Shown: positions 8,523 through 17,607, counted from the stretch's first letter. The stretch is 64,000 bases of DNA from ZAX-1 sp046533095 (GCA_046533095.1 JAJQRA010000007.1:1-64000), one strand, 5' to 3'. The notes: a model not told the origin generated them from the letters alone. Program-made: numbers and translations.

Positions 8523-9731
8523 TTAGAACCGCACCTCGCTGTTTAGAAATTCCATAGCAAACGCCACCGTCTCAATCACTCCATTAAGCAGTGCGGATTC
8601 ATCAATGTCAAAATACTCGCTATGCCAATCCGCACCAGTACCTAAAGCTTCATTTGCTACACCTAAATTCAGCATAATTCCTGGATACAGTGCTGCGATA
8701 CGTCCAAAACTTTCCGATCCCATAAGCGGCTCTGACACGGCCAACGTATCATTGCCTAGGTACTCTTTTACCGTTTCAATGGCAAATTCTGCCGCATCAT
8801 AATTGTTAATTAGTGGCGACCAACATTCCGAAAGACCGGAAAGTGTATATTCGCAGTCATATGCGGCAGTAATATGTTCCAGTGCATTCTTAAATGCCTT
8901 AACAAATTCGGTAAAGCTCTCCTCATTATAAACACGTACGGAACCGGCAAACGTCAACTCATTTGGGATAATATTGCCTTTGTTGCCACTATGCAAAGTC
9001 CCTATGGAATAAGAAACACTTTCATACGGCGAAATATTGCGAAGGCGTATTGCGCCAAGTGCCGTGTTAAACGCGGTAAATGCGTCAATAGGACTGTTTG
9101 CATGGTCAGGGCGTGAGCCGTGACCACCACAGCCTTTAATCGTTACATGAAACACCGACCCGCCTGCCATAAACGGCCCACCTAGTGCAAGCAATTTCCC
9201 CACGGGTAATGCAGGCTGGACATGTATCGCATGAGCCGCGTCAACCCGTTCTTTACGCTCGGTCAAAACCTTTAGGATATTGACCAAATTGCCCGTGCCC
9301 TCCTCACCGCGCTCAAAAAGCAGGATCACGCGGTTGCCATTTAGTTCAGTTTCATTTTCCTTTAAGATCTTAGCTGCTGTAAGCAAGATTGCCGTGTGGG
9401 CATCATGTCCACACATATGCGCGACGCCCGGATTTTGTGAAATGACCGCACGTTTACAGGAAAGGTTTGACTCATTTTCCACTACCGGCAAGGCATCTAT
9501 ATCTGCCCGCAACAACACCGTCTTGCAGTTGCCGCCACCGCCTATATAGGCCAATATGCCACCATCCTCTACTTCTTCAAATTGAATGCCAAAATTGGTA
9601 AGCTGTTCACATATCAAGCGCAGTGTTTTAAATTCAACACCTGATAATTCTGGATTTTGGTGAATTCTCCGCCGCAACGCTACGGCGAAGGGCTCGTTTT
9701 CTCTGGCATACTCTATAATCAACCTCTTCAT
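8523..9731 (-). CDS. M20-family amidohydrolase / N-acyl-amino-acid deacylase
   Basis: 402 residues of the M20D group of zinc-dependent amidohydrolases. Metal-ligand motifs are clear: HMCGHDAHTAIL near residue 105, an ERGEEGTG stretch with the catalytic glutamate pair, and a terminal WHSEYFDID with the last histidine. Relatives hydrolyse hippurate, indole-acetyl-amino acids or N-acetylated (S-alkyl-)cysteine. It is the first gene of the operon behind the palindromic operator at 9824-9852. In Bacillus subtilis, M20 deacylases work with sulfur-salvage enzymes on N-acetyl-S-alkylcysteines, so that role is an attractive inference here. TTGGAG precedes the ATG. Confidence 0.85.
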   Translation of the reverse strand: MKRLIIEYARENEPFAVALRRRIHQNPELSGVEFKTLRLICEQLTNFGIQFEEVEDGGILAYIGGGGNCKTVLLRADIDALPVVENESNLSCKRAVISQNPGVAHMCGHDAHTAILLTAAKILKENETELNGNRVILLFERGEEGTGNLVNILKVLTERKERVDAAHAIHVQPALPVGKLLALGGPFMAGGSVFHVTIKGCGGHGSRPDHANSPIDAFTAFNTALGAIRLRNISPYESVSYSIGTLHSGNKGNIIPNELTFAGSVRVYNEESFTEFVKAFKNALEHITAAYDCEYTLSGLSECWSPLINNYDAAEFAIETVKEYLGNDTLAVSEPLMGSESFGRIAALYPGIMLNLGVANEALGTGADWHSEYFDIDESALLNGVIETVAFAMEFLNSEVRF

Positions 9732-9823
9732 CTGTTAAGTTCTCCAAGGAAATTTGTCCAAACCATCCTGCCTATGGCAGACATTTCCCACCCTCTCGTT
9801 CACTTTTCATTCCAAGTAATAAC

Positions 9824-9881
9824 ACTAAACATATATGTGTTATATGTTTAGTATACTGAACCATAAAGCTACATTTGTCAA
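9824..9881 (-). promoter_or_regulatory. Operator palindrome and promoter of the sulfur/nitrogenase-like operon
   Basis: ACTAAACATAT (9824-9834) and ATATGTTTAGT (9842-9852) are perfect 11-bp inverted arms around a 7-bp centre, about 92 bp upstream of the first gene. On the minus strand a TTGACA (9881-9876) and a TATACT (9855-9850) flank an unusually long 20-bp spacer. The palindrome overlaps the TATACT and the likely start site, as expected for a repressor site. The regulator is not in the window. Confidence 0.6.
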
Positions 9882-9941
9882 TACTTTTTTAAGAATTTAT
9901 GGTGTGTCCTGTGAGCCGCTGCGTGGTGTTGATAGTGCTTT

Positions 9942-10109
9942 CTATAGGCTTTGAGCTATATATTCTGCGCTTTGCCTTGCTTTGGCGACGACCTGCTTTG
10001 TATTTTTCTGTGCAAATTCCCTTGCAGCTGTTTGTCGGGAATTAGCACCATCTTTTGTTCCACTACTAGCCGCTTCGCCAATGCCTGTCGTAAAATCCTT
10101 TGTCCCTAT
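9942..10109 (-). pseudogene. Unidentified mobile-element gene remnant
   Basis: An open stretch without a start reads GEAASSGTKDGANSRQTAAR and KQVVAKARQSAEYIAQSL before a TAG at 9942. The alanine/glutamine/lysine-rich composition resembles proteins of Tn1549-like elements, and it abuts a clear mobile-element remnant. No family can be named with certainty. Confidence 0.4.
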
Positions 10110-10115
10110 ACTTCA

Positions 10116-10391
10116 TCAATCCTGCAAACATCGTGCCATCCCTCCTATGATGCCCATAGACATGGGCATAGGCTTTTGCATATTTTTCATGGGCGGTCTA
10201 CGACACCGTTTTGTACTGCCTTTTGTTTCAGCGGGTTTCGACTCGTCAGGCACTTCAATGAGGTCGGCAATATCCTCAAACGCTTCCATGCCCTCCCTCT
10301 TTTCTCCCGCCTGCCAAACAGCCATCATGGTGCTGAATGCGAAAAGGGCCTACATCAGCACAATACATACCGTAGCAATCTTTTTCCCCAT
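10116..10391 (-). pseudogene. Remnant of a CD1107-type (DUF4366-like) conjugative-element protein
   Basis: The start at 10391 has a GGAGG site. The frame reads MGKKIATVCIVLM, an in-frame TAG (10350-10352), then ALFAFSTMMAVWQAG and an acidic linker. This is the signal-peptide beginning typical of the CD1107 mobile-element proteins. The rest of the domain is missing and ends in a methionine-rich out-of-family tail. Both the nonsense codon and the truncation mark it as dead. Confidence 0.6.
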
Positions 10392-10397
10392 AGGCTT

Positions 10398-10729
10398 TTA
10401 TCCTCCAAATATGTTTCTTTGCAAAAAGCCACTTAAAACAGGAATAAGGGAAGCGTTGTCATAGGCAAACTTCTGATCTTCCGGTGTTTCAAATCCGTTG
10501 CCTTTAAACTGTGTGTAAAAATCCTCGTCGAAAAAATTTACGGCAAGCGGGATCCCGAACCCGTTCGTGATCAGACCGACTTTGTAGGCATAGCAGAAGT
10601 GGGCATTTACAAAGAATATATGAATTTTGGGTTGTTTTCCTTGACAACCGGTTCAGCGCCTGCCGTGTCATAGACAACCGAGTATAAGTCGCCAAGCGAA
10701 ATTTGAGTTACATTAAATGCTGGTTTCAT
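10398..10729 (-). pseudogene. Transposase remnant (IS4/IS1182-like)
   Basis: A start at 10729 with GAGGAGGG gives LGDLYSVVYDTAGAEPVVKE before a stop. A second frame continues with YKVGLITNGFGIPLAVNFFD and DNASLIPVLSGF, like the catalytic-domain region of IS1182-type transposases. Most of the protein is deleted and the two parts are out of frame. The second part ends at the ribosome binding site of the neighbouring CD1107-type remnant, so the two are fused debris. Confidence 0.5.
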
Positions 10730-10793
10730 GTTAAACCCTCCTCTTAAGACAGGGATTGAGCATATTGTCTTGCGAGATGGATAAGCCCCTACC

Positions 10794-11651
10794 CTACAGC
10801 CCTAGCGCTTCACCGGCATGGTAGGAACTCCGCACAAATGGCGCCGATGCAACAAAATCAAATCCTTTTTCCCTTGCAATTACGCCATATTCTTCAAATG
10901 TTTCAGGTGTAATATATTCAATAACCGGATGGTGCTCCCTAGAAGGCGCTAGATATTGCCCAATTGTTAAAAACTCACAGCCAATTTCACGCAAGTCATC
11001 AAATAACTCAATGATTTGCATTTTTGTTTCCCCTAGTCCTAGCATAATACCGGTTTTGCTTCTTGTCGTTGGGTTTAGCTTCTTGATATCTTTTAATAAT
11101 TCTAAGGAACGAAGGTAATTTGCCTGTGGACGTACGTCTTGGTATAAGGACGCTACGGTTTCCATGTTGTGGCTAATCACATCAGGATTTGCATCTGCAA
11201 CCGTTTTTAAGGCATCATGATTTCCTAAAAAGTCAGGAATCAATACCTCGACGGCCGTTTGCGGACTTGATTTTTTGATCTGCTCAATCGTTTCTGCAAA
11301 ATGTCGTGATCCGCCATCTAAAAGATCATCCCTAGTTACAGAGGTGATTACGACATACCTAAGGTCAAGCTTGGCCACTGCTTTTCCAATGCGTTCCGGT
11401 TCATTTGGATCGACAAGCTGTGGGCTGTCGTTTCGAACATTACAAAAACGGCAATTACGGGTGCAATTCGTTCCCAAAATCATAAAGGTCGCTGTTTTAG
11501 AAGCGAAACATTCCATATAATTAGGGCATTGGGCTTCCCTACACACGGTGTTAAGGCCGAGTTCTTCAAGGAGTCCTTCTACAATTCTTTGGTTTGGGTC
11601 TCCTAAGTATTTTTTACGAAGCCATTCTGGTTTTTTTTGTGCTACTGCCAT
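10794..11651 (-). CDS. lipA: Lipoyl synthase
   Basis: 285 residues of the radical-SAM lipoyl synthase, which inserts two sulfurs into protein-bound octanoyl groups. The auxiliary cluster cysteines are C37, C42 and C48 (VCREAQCPNYMEC) and the radical-SAM cysteines are C63, C67 and C70 (CTRNCRFC). The conserved C-terminal RSSYHAGEA is present, so it is full length. GGAGG precedes the ATG. It lies 24 bp downstream of the lipoate ligase gene in the same operon. With the GcvH-like lipoyl carrier and lipoamide dehydrogenase encoded divergently, it probably serves a dedicated lipoyl system rather than a 2-oxoacid dehydrogenase, since none is seen here. Confidence 0.95.
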   Translation of the reverse strand: MAVAQKKPEWLRKKYLGDPNQRIVEGLLEELGLNTVCREAQCPNYMECFASKTATFMILGTNCTRNCRFCNVRNDSPQLVDPNEPERIGKAVAKLDLRYVVITSVTRDDLLDGGSRHFAETIEQIKKSSPQTAVEVLIPDFLGNHDALKTVADANPDVISHNMETVASLYQDVRPQANYLRSLELLKDIKKLNPTTRSKTGIMLGLGETKMQIIELFDDLREIGCEFLTIGQYLAPSREHHPVIEYITPETFEEYGVIAREKGFDFVASAPFVRSSYHAGEALGL

Positions 11652-11675
11652 AAGATACCTCCATTGATTAAATAT

Positions 11676-12680
11676 TTAGTTAAATAAACAGGATAGAAAT
11701 TCATCTAAAGATATGTTTCCAAGATAAGGCTTTAAATCCACGGCATGAAGGATAGGAAGGATTTCATTGTAATCGTAAAGATTGCCTTCTATCATTTCCT
11801 CAAGTGGGTGGATTGAAACAAGACCCAAAAAATCCCCTTGAATTTTACAAGAGAGAATAGTACCTTTCTTGACTTCTAGAAAAACATCAACTTTCCCATC
11901 AGGGAAACGCTTGCTGTTATTGAATGTAAAAAACGGTGCATTGCCCATATTCCAATTTGGGTTTGCGTATTTTTCAGAGCGGATTTTCTCAATATCCGTG
12001 ATGTCTTTGGCACTTAGCATATAATTACTGATATTTTCATGCTCCATTAAACTGTGCCGAAGGATATTCATAAATTCGCTCATAGTGCATGGGTGTGGCA
12101 TATAGTCAACTAAATTTGTGACCCGACTACGGATGGAACGCAGTGCCTTTGACTTTATTTTTGCCTCATCGACCCGGAGTACCGTACTAAGGGTTTCTAG
12201 ATCTGCATCAAAAAGAAGAGAACCATGTGTGCACAGACGTCCATTTTTGATATATTGCGCAATGCCGGAAATCTTTTTCCCATCTACTAATATATCATTG
12301 CGCCCTTTTAAAACAGCTTCGACTCCCATATTTTCTAGTGCGCAGACTATCGGCGGTGCAACAATTTCACGAGCAATTTTAGTTGCATCATCGCCATCGA
12401 AAAAAGGTGTGATCGACGTGTAGAGCAGGGTTCCCATATCGGTAAAGATCGTTCCACCCCCACTAGAGCGTCGCACAATTTGAATGCCGTTCTTTTTGGC
12501 CTTTGCCATGTCAATCTCTACGTAAGCCGCTTGATTTCTTCCGAGCATAGCACATTTATCTGCTTGCCACAACATCCAAATCGGTTCATTTTGCGGAAAA
12601 TGATGCATACAATATTCCTCTACGGAAAAATGAAAGGACGCATCCGTTGATTCAGGTTCAATATAAGAATACGTGTTCAA
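11676..12680 (-). CDS. lplA: Lipoate-protein ligase
   Basis: 334 residues, about the length of two-domain LplA enzymes that activate lipoate with ATP and attach it to a lysine of carrier proteins. The signature RRSSGGGTIFTDMGTLLYT (near residues 71-90) is the lipoate/adenylate loop, and KISGIAQ holds the catalytic lysine. The start is read as a TTG at 12680 because GGGAGGA sits at the right distance; no ATG fits. It is cotranscribed with lipA and lies downstream of the PucR-type regulator gene. Having both a ligase and a synthase suggests that scavenged lipoate or octanoate is loaded onto the local GcvH-like protein. Confidence 0.92.
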   Translation of the reverse strand: MNTYSYIEPESTDASFHFSVEEYCMHHFPQNEPIWMLWQADKCAMLGRNQAAYVEIDMAKAKKNGIQIVRRSSGGGTIFTDMGTLLYTSITPFFDGDDATKIAREIVAPPIVCALENMGVEAVLKGRNDILVDGKKISGIAQYIKNGRLCTHGSLLFDADLETLSTVLRVDEAKIKSKALRSIRSRVTNLVDYMPHPCTMSEFMNILRHSLMEHENISNYMLSAKDITDIEKIRSEKYANPNWNMGNAPFFTFNNSKRFPDGKVDVFLEVKKGTILSCKIQGDFLGLVSIHPLEEMIEGNLYDYNEILPILHAVDLKPYLGNISLDEFLSCLFN

Positions 12681-12776
12681 TGTAGTTCCTCCCTTTAATC
12701 ATAAGTATGACATTTAGATTTCATCGTAAGCAATATCGCTTCTTAAATTAAAGCGATGATGAAAGTTGCTGACTAA

Positions 12777-14279
12777 CTAGTTGTGAGCGGTAACATTGCT
12801 ATTAAGAATCCAGCAGGAAAGCAGAAGGTGTATGCGTTGTTGCGTGTTGCCTAAATCAAGAGCGGCTAATTTATGTATAAGTGAAAGGCGGTATTGCATC
12901 GTATTGCGGTGAATAAAGAGCTTTTCCGCTGTTAAAGTGGCATTGCACTCATTTTCCAAGTAAGTTTGCAGGGTGAAAATAAGCTGGGCATCTTTTTCCT
13001 TGTCATATTTTTGCAAGATACCGACTGCGGGGTGGCAAAGCATACTATTTTTCATGGTCTGCTTGAGTTCATTCAGCAATATTTCCCAAGTATGATCAGC
13101 GCAAAGACTGATAACCGCATCGGGTAGGCGGTGTTCTATAGCTGTTTGTGCCTGCCTGCAATATAGTGGGAGCTTTGACCAATCTTCTATAGGGTAGGAT
13201 ACGCCGCAAAAAAAGCCTAAATCGCATGATAGCATTTTGATTATGTTTTTATTACGGGAAAAGTCCTCCTCATGAATGAGCAGGATAGGGGTATCGTTCC
13301 AAAAAATGCATAGGCCGTATTGCAAACGATATGCCATTTGACCATATAGTGCTTCCGGAATCAATCTGCTTGATTTAGTCGCAAAGAGCAGCAACAAGAT
13401 ATGATCACAAGGATCCCAGCCAAGGGAGGTCAACACCCAGTGCAGGCTGTCCTGTGACACAGGCTTTGCATCCAGTAAATCAACAAATAGCGAGGTGGCT
13501 GAAACTGCCTTTTCCAGCTGCTCGTCAAAATTGATTAGCGACATGGCTTGCATAAAAGTTGACGCTAGATGGATATGTGTCTGCGTTAACACGGTTTCGT
13601 TTTGAATAACCTGAAAGTGGATATGGTACTTGGCCTTTCGGCGTTGCGTCGCACACAGGGCAGTGGCATCGGCCATAGGGAAACTTAAGATACAAGGGTT
13701 GCCACCTCTTAGCATGTCGGCATAGCCGGGCATATCGGCAAATGCCTTGACGGAATAAATTGGAACTCTGTTGTTGGCAGTTACTTCCTGCCAAAACCGA
13801 CCCAATAAAGCAACGCTTTTGCCATCAATGTCTTTGGTATAGGCAAGCACGTCTCCCTGCCAATTTGCAACAAACAGAGGGTTTTGGTAGTAAGGTGCTG
13901 CGAGGTCAATCAATTGCTGCAACGTGGCCTTTTGATGAACAGCTTGCATAAGCGTTTCCTCATAATGATTGAAGTACTCGCATACGGCGAGGCAGGCGTT
14001 TAACACTTCTACCAATGACTTTTGGACTACAGCGAAATAGTCGCTGCCACAAACACATAGGATTGCATCATCGTCAAGATCCAGGATGGAGTCATGGTAT
14101 GGCGTATTGTAAAATTCACAGACCGATCCAACTAGCAGCTGCCTCTTTGCCTCTACGAAGTCTGAACTGTCAAACAGTCGGACATTTCCAAAAGATTCAC
14201 CTTCGTCTAGATGTGAGCGACAAATGGTAAAACCTTGTTTTAGTAAACGCTCATTGATCATGAAAAGAGATAAATACAT
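12777..14279 (-). CDS. PucR/CdaR-type transcriptional regulator
   Basis: About 500 residues. The C-terminal 60 residues carry the PucR helix-turn-helix (TLQTYLENECNATLTAEKLF followed by HRNTMQYRL), normally found in activators of purine, sugar-acid and glycolate-type catabolic genes. The N-terminal 300 residues look like a sensory region without a motif I can name. The ATG at 14279 follows GGGAGGG and is preferred over a longer reading that starts inside the divergent promoter region. It faces the flavoprotein operon across 247 bp, the usual position for its regulator. The inducer is unknown; a hydroxyacid would fit the neighbours. Confidence 0.85.
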   Translation of the reverse strand: MYLSLFMINERLLKQGFTICRSHLDEGESFGNVRLFDSSDFVEAKRQLLVGSVCEFYNTPYHDSILDLDDDAILCVCGSDYFAVVQKSLVEVLNACLAVCEYFNHYEETLMQAVHQKATLQQLIDLAAPYYQNPLFVANWQGDVLAYTKDIDGKSVALLGRFWQEVTANNRVPIYSVKAFADMPGYADMLRGGNPCILSFPMADATALCATQRRKAKYHIHFQVIQNETVLTQTHIHLASTFMQAMSLINFDEQLEKAVSATSLFVDLLDAKPVSQDSLHWVLTSLGWDPCDHILLLLFATKSSRLIPEALYGQMAYRLQYGLCIFWNDTPILLIHEEDFSRNKNIIKMLSCDLGFFCGVSYPIEDWSKLPLYCRQAQTAIEHRLPDAVISLCADHTWEILLNELKQTMKNSMLCHPAVGILQKYDKEKDAQLIFTLQTYLENECNATLTAEKLFIHRNTMQYRLSLIHKLAALDLGNTQQRIHLLLSCWILNSNVTAHN

Positions 14280-14433
14280 TTTTGACCCTCCCAAATTTAG
14301 GAATTGTCCAGACATAACTTGGGTAAGGGAAACCAAGCATCTAAGAAGACAAGTTATTAATGAACAATTCGATACTGTGCACTCTGAACAGTTGTATGGC
14401 AATCTGCCTAATTTTTTCTATTCACACCACACA

Positions 14434-14462
14434 TTGTTATTCAATCTTACAACAATTATAAT
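14434..14462 (+). promoter_or_regulatory. Promoter of the lipoyl/flavoprotein operon
   Basis: TTGTTA (14434-14439) and TATAAT (14457-14462) are separated by 17 bp, about 65 bp upstream of the flavoprotein start and inside the divergent gap behind the PucR-type gene. Confidence 0.6.
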
Positions 14463-14526
14463 AAAGATAGCAAAAAATAGCAAGATATTTTATGGCTTAT
14501 TACCAATAAGAGAGGAGTGTTATAAA

Positions 14527-15981
14527 ATGGCTCAAGCAGCAGTTAGCTACACAACAAAACAGCACCATTCGCTTTATGATACGCTGGTCGGCATTGTCGG
14601 GGGAAAGTATGTCAAGGATGACATACACTCACTGGTACCGTATTCTAGAGACGTAGGTGCGCATGATACCGTAAAGAATGGCGTCATCGTGATTCCAAGA
14701 GACAAAAAGCAGATAGCCGAGATTGTCAAACTGGCAAACCGCACGGGTATTCCTATTACGCTTAAGGGTGGCGGGCAAGCAGCCAACGGTGTGACAAGAG
14801 GCGTACCAACGCAAAACATCGTAATCGATACTTCGCGTATTGATCAGGTTTTCAACGTCGATATTGAAAATCAGAAAATTACCTATGGCGCAGGAGTTCG
14901 ACCGATTGAATTGGATCATGCGCTAAGGCCCTTTGGCTATATGGCCCACACGGTTCTGGGTCCTTACTATTCCGTATCCATGGGTGGGCTTTTAAGCGGT
15001 TGCAGCGGTGGCGGGTATCCTAAAAACATGTCATCAGTTGGAGTCAACAATCGGCATATTTTGGGTATTGAGGTTGTATTGCCAACTGGAGAGATTCTAC
15101 ATACAGGGTTAGGCCCGGATTCCAACAAGTACAACGAGGCCACGTATTTTAGAGAAATTCCCGGTCCGGATTTAACGAGCCTGTTCATTGGGCAAGGTGG
15201 TGCTTTTGGCATCATTACTGAAATTACCGAACGTATCTATAAGATTCCTACCGTGTCAAAATCATTTGGTTTCCTGTTTGATAATCTGGATGACATGTGG
15301 GAGGCCCAGATGATCTTAAGTGAGGATTCGCCATTTTTGTTTACGAATATGATTGCTCACGACATGCCGACAATGAGAAGGTTTGGCGTTACGTTGGAGG
15401 GCAATGATTTTGGAATGTTCCTCTGCGTTGAGAGCGACAATGAGGAGGATGCAGCCTTACGTGTTAAGAGGATTGAGGAGGTCTGTCTAAAAAAAGGCCG
15501 CCCTGCTGATCCGTCTATGGATATGTATGCGGCTCACGGACTCACGGGATCGGCTATGTTAGTCAGGGACTATTCCTCCGAGGTTACGCCCTTTCATTCT
15601 TGGGAGCACTTGCATCCAAGGTCTGGCTCCAAAGAGTTCATTTTAAAACTTCTTAACGTTTATGAGCAGTACGAAGAAAAAAACAAGAGGTATAAGTGCG
15701 GACGCGTGTTCTATTCGCTGCCAATCGGTAATTATATGCTGTTAGGCGTTACCCTTAAGTGGGATGATTCCATTCCGGGTGCCGGAAAGCATATATTGGG
15801 AATCTGGGAAGAAGGCGCCGAATTATTGAAACATGAAGGTACAAGCACTACATACTGTCAGAGCAATAATACCAATATCATTGCTTCGGCATGGACGCCG
15901 GTTTACTATAATACGATTAAGAATCTCAAGACAATATTGGATCCCAATAATATCCTGTGTCCTGGATTATGGAATCTGTAA
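14527..15981 (+). CDS. FAD-binding oxidoreductase, GlcD/VAO type
   Basis: 484 residues of the FAD-binding-4 family that oxidises 2-hydroxyacids such as glycolate and lactate. The pyrophosphate loop appears as LKGGGQAANGVTRG, the second FAD segment as SMGGLLSGCSGGG, and the C-terminal oxidase ending as LDPNNILCPGLWNL. The ATG at 14527 follows AGAGGAG. Longer readings enter the regulator's 5' region. It is followed after 15 bp by a CCG-domain Fe-S protein, the usual GlcD/GlcF pairing. The next genes are a lipoyl carrier and lipoamide dehydrogenase, which is not usual. The substrate is not evident from sequence. Confidence 0.88.
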   Translation: MAQAAVSYTTKQHHSLYDTLVGIVGGKYVKDDIHSLVPYSRDVGAHDTVKNGVIVIPRDKKQIAEIVKLANRTGIPITLKGGGQAANGVTRGVPTQNIVIDTSRIDQVFNVDIENQKITYGAGVRPIELDHALRPFGYMAHTVLGPYYSVSMGGLLSGCSGGGYPKNMSSVGVNNRHILGIEVVLPTGEILHTGLGPDSNKYNEATYFREIPGPDLTSLFIGQGGAFGIITEITERIYKIPTVSKSFGFLFDNLDDMWEAQMILSEDSPFLFTNMIAHDMPTMRRFGVTLEGNDFGMFLCVESDNEEDAALRVKRIEEVCLKKGRPADPSMDMYAAHGLTGSAMLVRDYSSEVTPFHSWEHLHPRSGSKEFILKLLNVYEQYEEKNKRYKCGRVFYSLPIGNYMLLGVTLKWDDSIPGAGKHILGIWEEGAELLKHEGTSTTYCQSNNTNIIASAWTPVYYNTIKNLKTILDPNNILCPGLWNL

Positions 15982-15996
15982 GGAGGATGATACATT

Positions 15997-17184
15997 ATGT
16001 TAGAGAAATATAGTTACGGTATTCATGTTTGTGGAAGATGCGGCAAGTGCATTACAGGGAAAAACGGCTATGTCTGTCCGGTTTGGGTAGAGATGGGCAG
16101 GTTTGAGGAGTATTGCGCAAAAGGCCGCAACAGTATAGCTAGGGAGATTCTTGACGGGAATTTAAATTATACGCCCGAGTTGGTAGATAGTGCATATACT
16201 TGCCTAGGCTGCAACAGTTGCTTTATCCAGTGCGGCAAGACGAACCATGATACGCATGAGCTGTGTATCAATGAAACTAAGATTATGCAGGCGATGCGTG
16301 CCGATATTGTTCGCGAAGGTTTGGAACCAGAGGCGCTTAAGGTCGTGGATGCAAGCATTGAAAGCACCCATAACCCCTTCGGCGAGGATGTGTCAAAGCG
16401 TGCTAGCTGGGCGCTAGATTTAAATTTGCCAGCCAAAGGAGAGACGGTTTATTTTGCGGGATGCTATGCGACTTACCGCAATCCCAAAATTGCCAAAGCT
16501 ACCGTGGGTATCCTAAAAGAGGGCGGTATTGACGTAGCATACCTAGGTGAGGATGAATGGTGCTGCGGCGTGCCTCAATTTGCAGACGGCAACGTGGAGC
16601 TGGCAGAGAAAACGATTCTTCATAATGTGGAAGCGTTAAAAGCGGCCGGAGTCAAACGAGTTGTCACATCCTGTGCCGGATGTTTCCATGCACTCCGTTC
16701 CGAATATCCGGAAATTATTGGTGAACTTCCGTTTGAAGTTGTCCACAGCAGTGAGGTTATCGCAGAGCTAGTAAAAGAAGGGAAGATTAAGCTTGAGAAA
16801 AAACTCGACAAGACGATTACATATCATGATCCATGTCATTTAGGTAGACATGAGAAAGTATATGATGCGCCTAGATCGGTGCTTGCCGCAATTCCCGGAG
16901 TCGAACTGGTTGAGATGCCTAGAAACAAAGACACTGCTTGGTGCTGCGGTGGTGGATCAATTGTTTCTACGGTGTTCCCCGACCTGACGAAAGATATTGC
17001 GACAGGACGAATAGAGGAAGCCAAAGCGACCAATGCAGATATTCTCGTGTCCGCGTGCCCCTCTTGCGAAAACAATTTATCTCCTGGTGCCCGTAAGGAA
17101 AAAATAGCCGTCTATGATCTTTCGGTCATCGTGGCCGAGGCAATGGGGCTAAGTCTTGGCAAACCTGCAAAGAAAGGAGCATAA
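15997..17184 (+). CDS. CCG-domain Fe-S oxidoreductase (GlcF/HdrD-like)
   Basis: 395 residues. Two 4Fe-4S motifs near the N terminus (CGRCGKC and CLGCNSCFIQC) are followed by two cysteine-rich CCG domains: WCCGVPQ with SCAGC, and HDPCHLG with WCCGGG and SACPSC. Such domains bind the noncubane clusters that handle disulfides in heterodisulfide reductase and pass electrons in GlcF and LutA. The gene sits between the flavoprotein (15 bp) and the lipoyl carrier (2 bp). The tight packing suggests a complex. By analogy with the sHdr system, the CCG site could reduce or oxidise the lipoyl disulfide. That is inference. Confidence 0.9.
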   Translation: MLEKYSYGIHVCGRCGKCITGKNGYVCPVWVEMGRFEEYCAKGRNSIAREILDGNLNYTPELVDSAYTCLGCNSCFIQCGKTNHDTHELCINETKIMQAMRADIVREGLEPEALKVVDASIESTHNPFGEDVSKRASWALDLNLPAKGETVYFAGCYATYRNPKIAKATVGILKEGGIDVAYLGEDEWCCGVPQFADGNVELAEKTILHNVEALKAAGVKRVVTSCAGCFHALRSEYPEIIGELPFEVVHSSEVIAELVKEGKIKLEKKLDKTITYHDPCHLGRHEKVYDAPRSVLAAIPGVELVEMPRNKDTAWCCGGGSIVSTVFPDLTKDIATGRIEEAKATNADILVSACPSCENNLSPGARKEKIAVYDLSVIVAEAMGLSLGKPAKKGA

Positions 17185-17186
17185 AC

Positions 17187-17591
17187 ATGGCGAAGCAATA
17201 TGAAGTGAGACCCATTCCGTCCTATACGGACAAGGATACATGGGCAAGGGTTATGCCGGATGGAACAGTGCGGTTCGGTATTTCTGACTATGCGCAGCAA
17301 ATGCTTGGTGAACTTATGTATGTAGAGTTGCCGGAGATAGGAGACTCAGCACGGCAGGGCATATCATTTGCCTCGGTGGAATCTTCTAAGGCAGTCTCAG
17401 AGGTGATAGCGCCCTTGAGTGGGGAAATTGTAGCTATTAACGAGGAACTGATTGATGACCCTGGTCTGGTGAACCGTGATCCTTATGACGTGGGTTGGTT
17501 TGCCGCAATCAAACCGAGCAACCTATCTGACGAAAAAGGAAATCTTTTAGATGCGGCGGGATACAAATCCTTACTTTCCGGAAAAGCATAG
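17187..17591 (+). CDS. GcvH-like lipoyl carrier protein
   Basis: 134 residues with the hammerhead lipoyl domain of glycine-cleavage H protein. The lipoylation lysine is K68 in VESSKAVSEVIAP, followed by LSGEIVAIN and the PYDVGWFAAIKP segment. No gcvT or gcvP is present in the window. The gene is wedged between a CCG-domain redox protein and lipoamide dehydrogenase, so it is more likely an electron carrier than part of glycine cleavage. It resembles in logic the lipoate-binding proteins of the sulfur-oxidising sHdr system, though the neighbours differ. The gene starts two bases after the Fe-S protein stop, which implies translational coupling. Confidence 0.9.
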   Translation: MAKQYEVRPIPSYTDKDTWARVMPDGTVRFGISDYAQQMLGELMYVELPEIGDSARQGISFASVESSKAVSEVIAPLSGEIVAINEELIDDPGLVNRDPYDVGWFAAIKPSNLSDEKGNLLDAAGYKSLLSGKA

Positions 17592-17607
17592 AAAACAAAT
17601 AAACAAC

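Noticed and set aside
9951..10464. Two long overlapping plus-strand frames
   Set aside because: They are antisense to clear mobile-element remnants and encode cysteine- and histidine-rich sequence without motifs.
14224..14526. N-terminal extension of the flavoprotein
   Set aside because: It is antisense to the regulator start and lacks a ribosome binding site. The site at AGAGGAG supports 14527.
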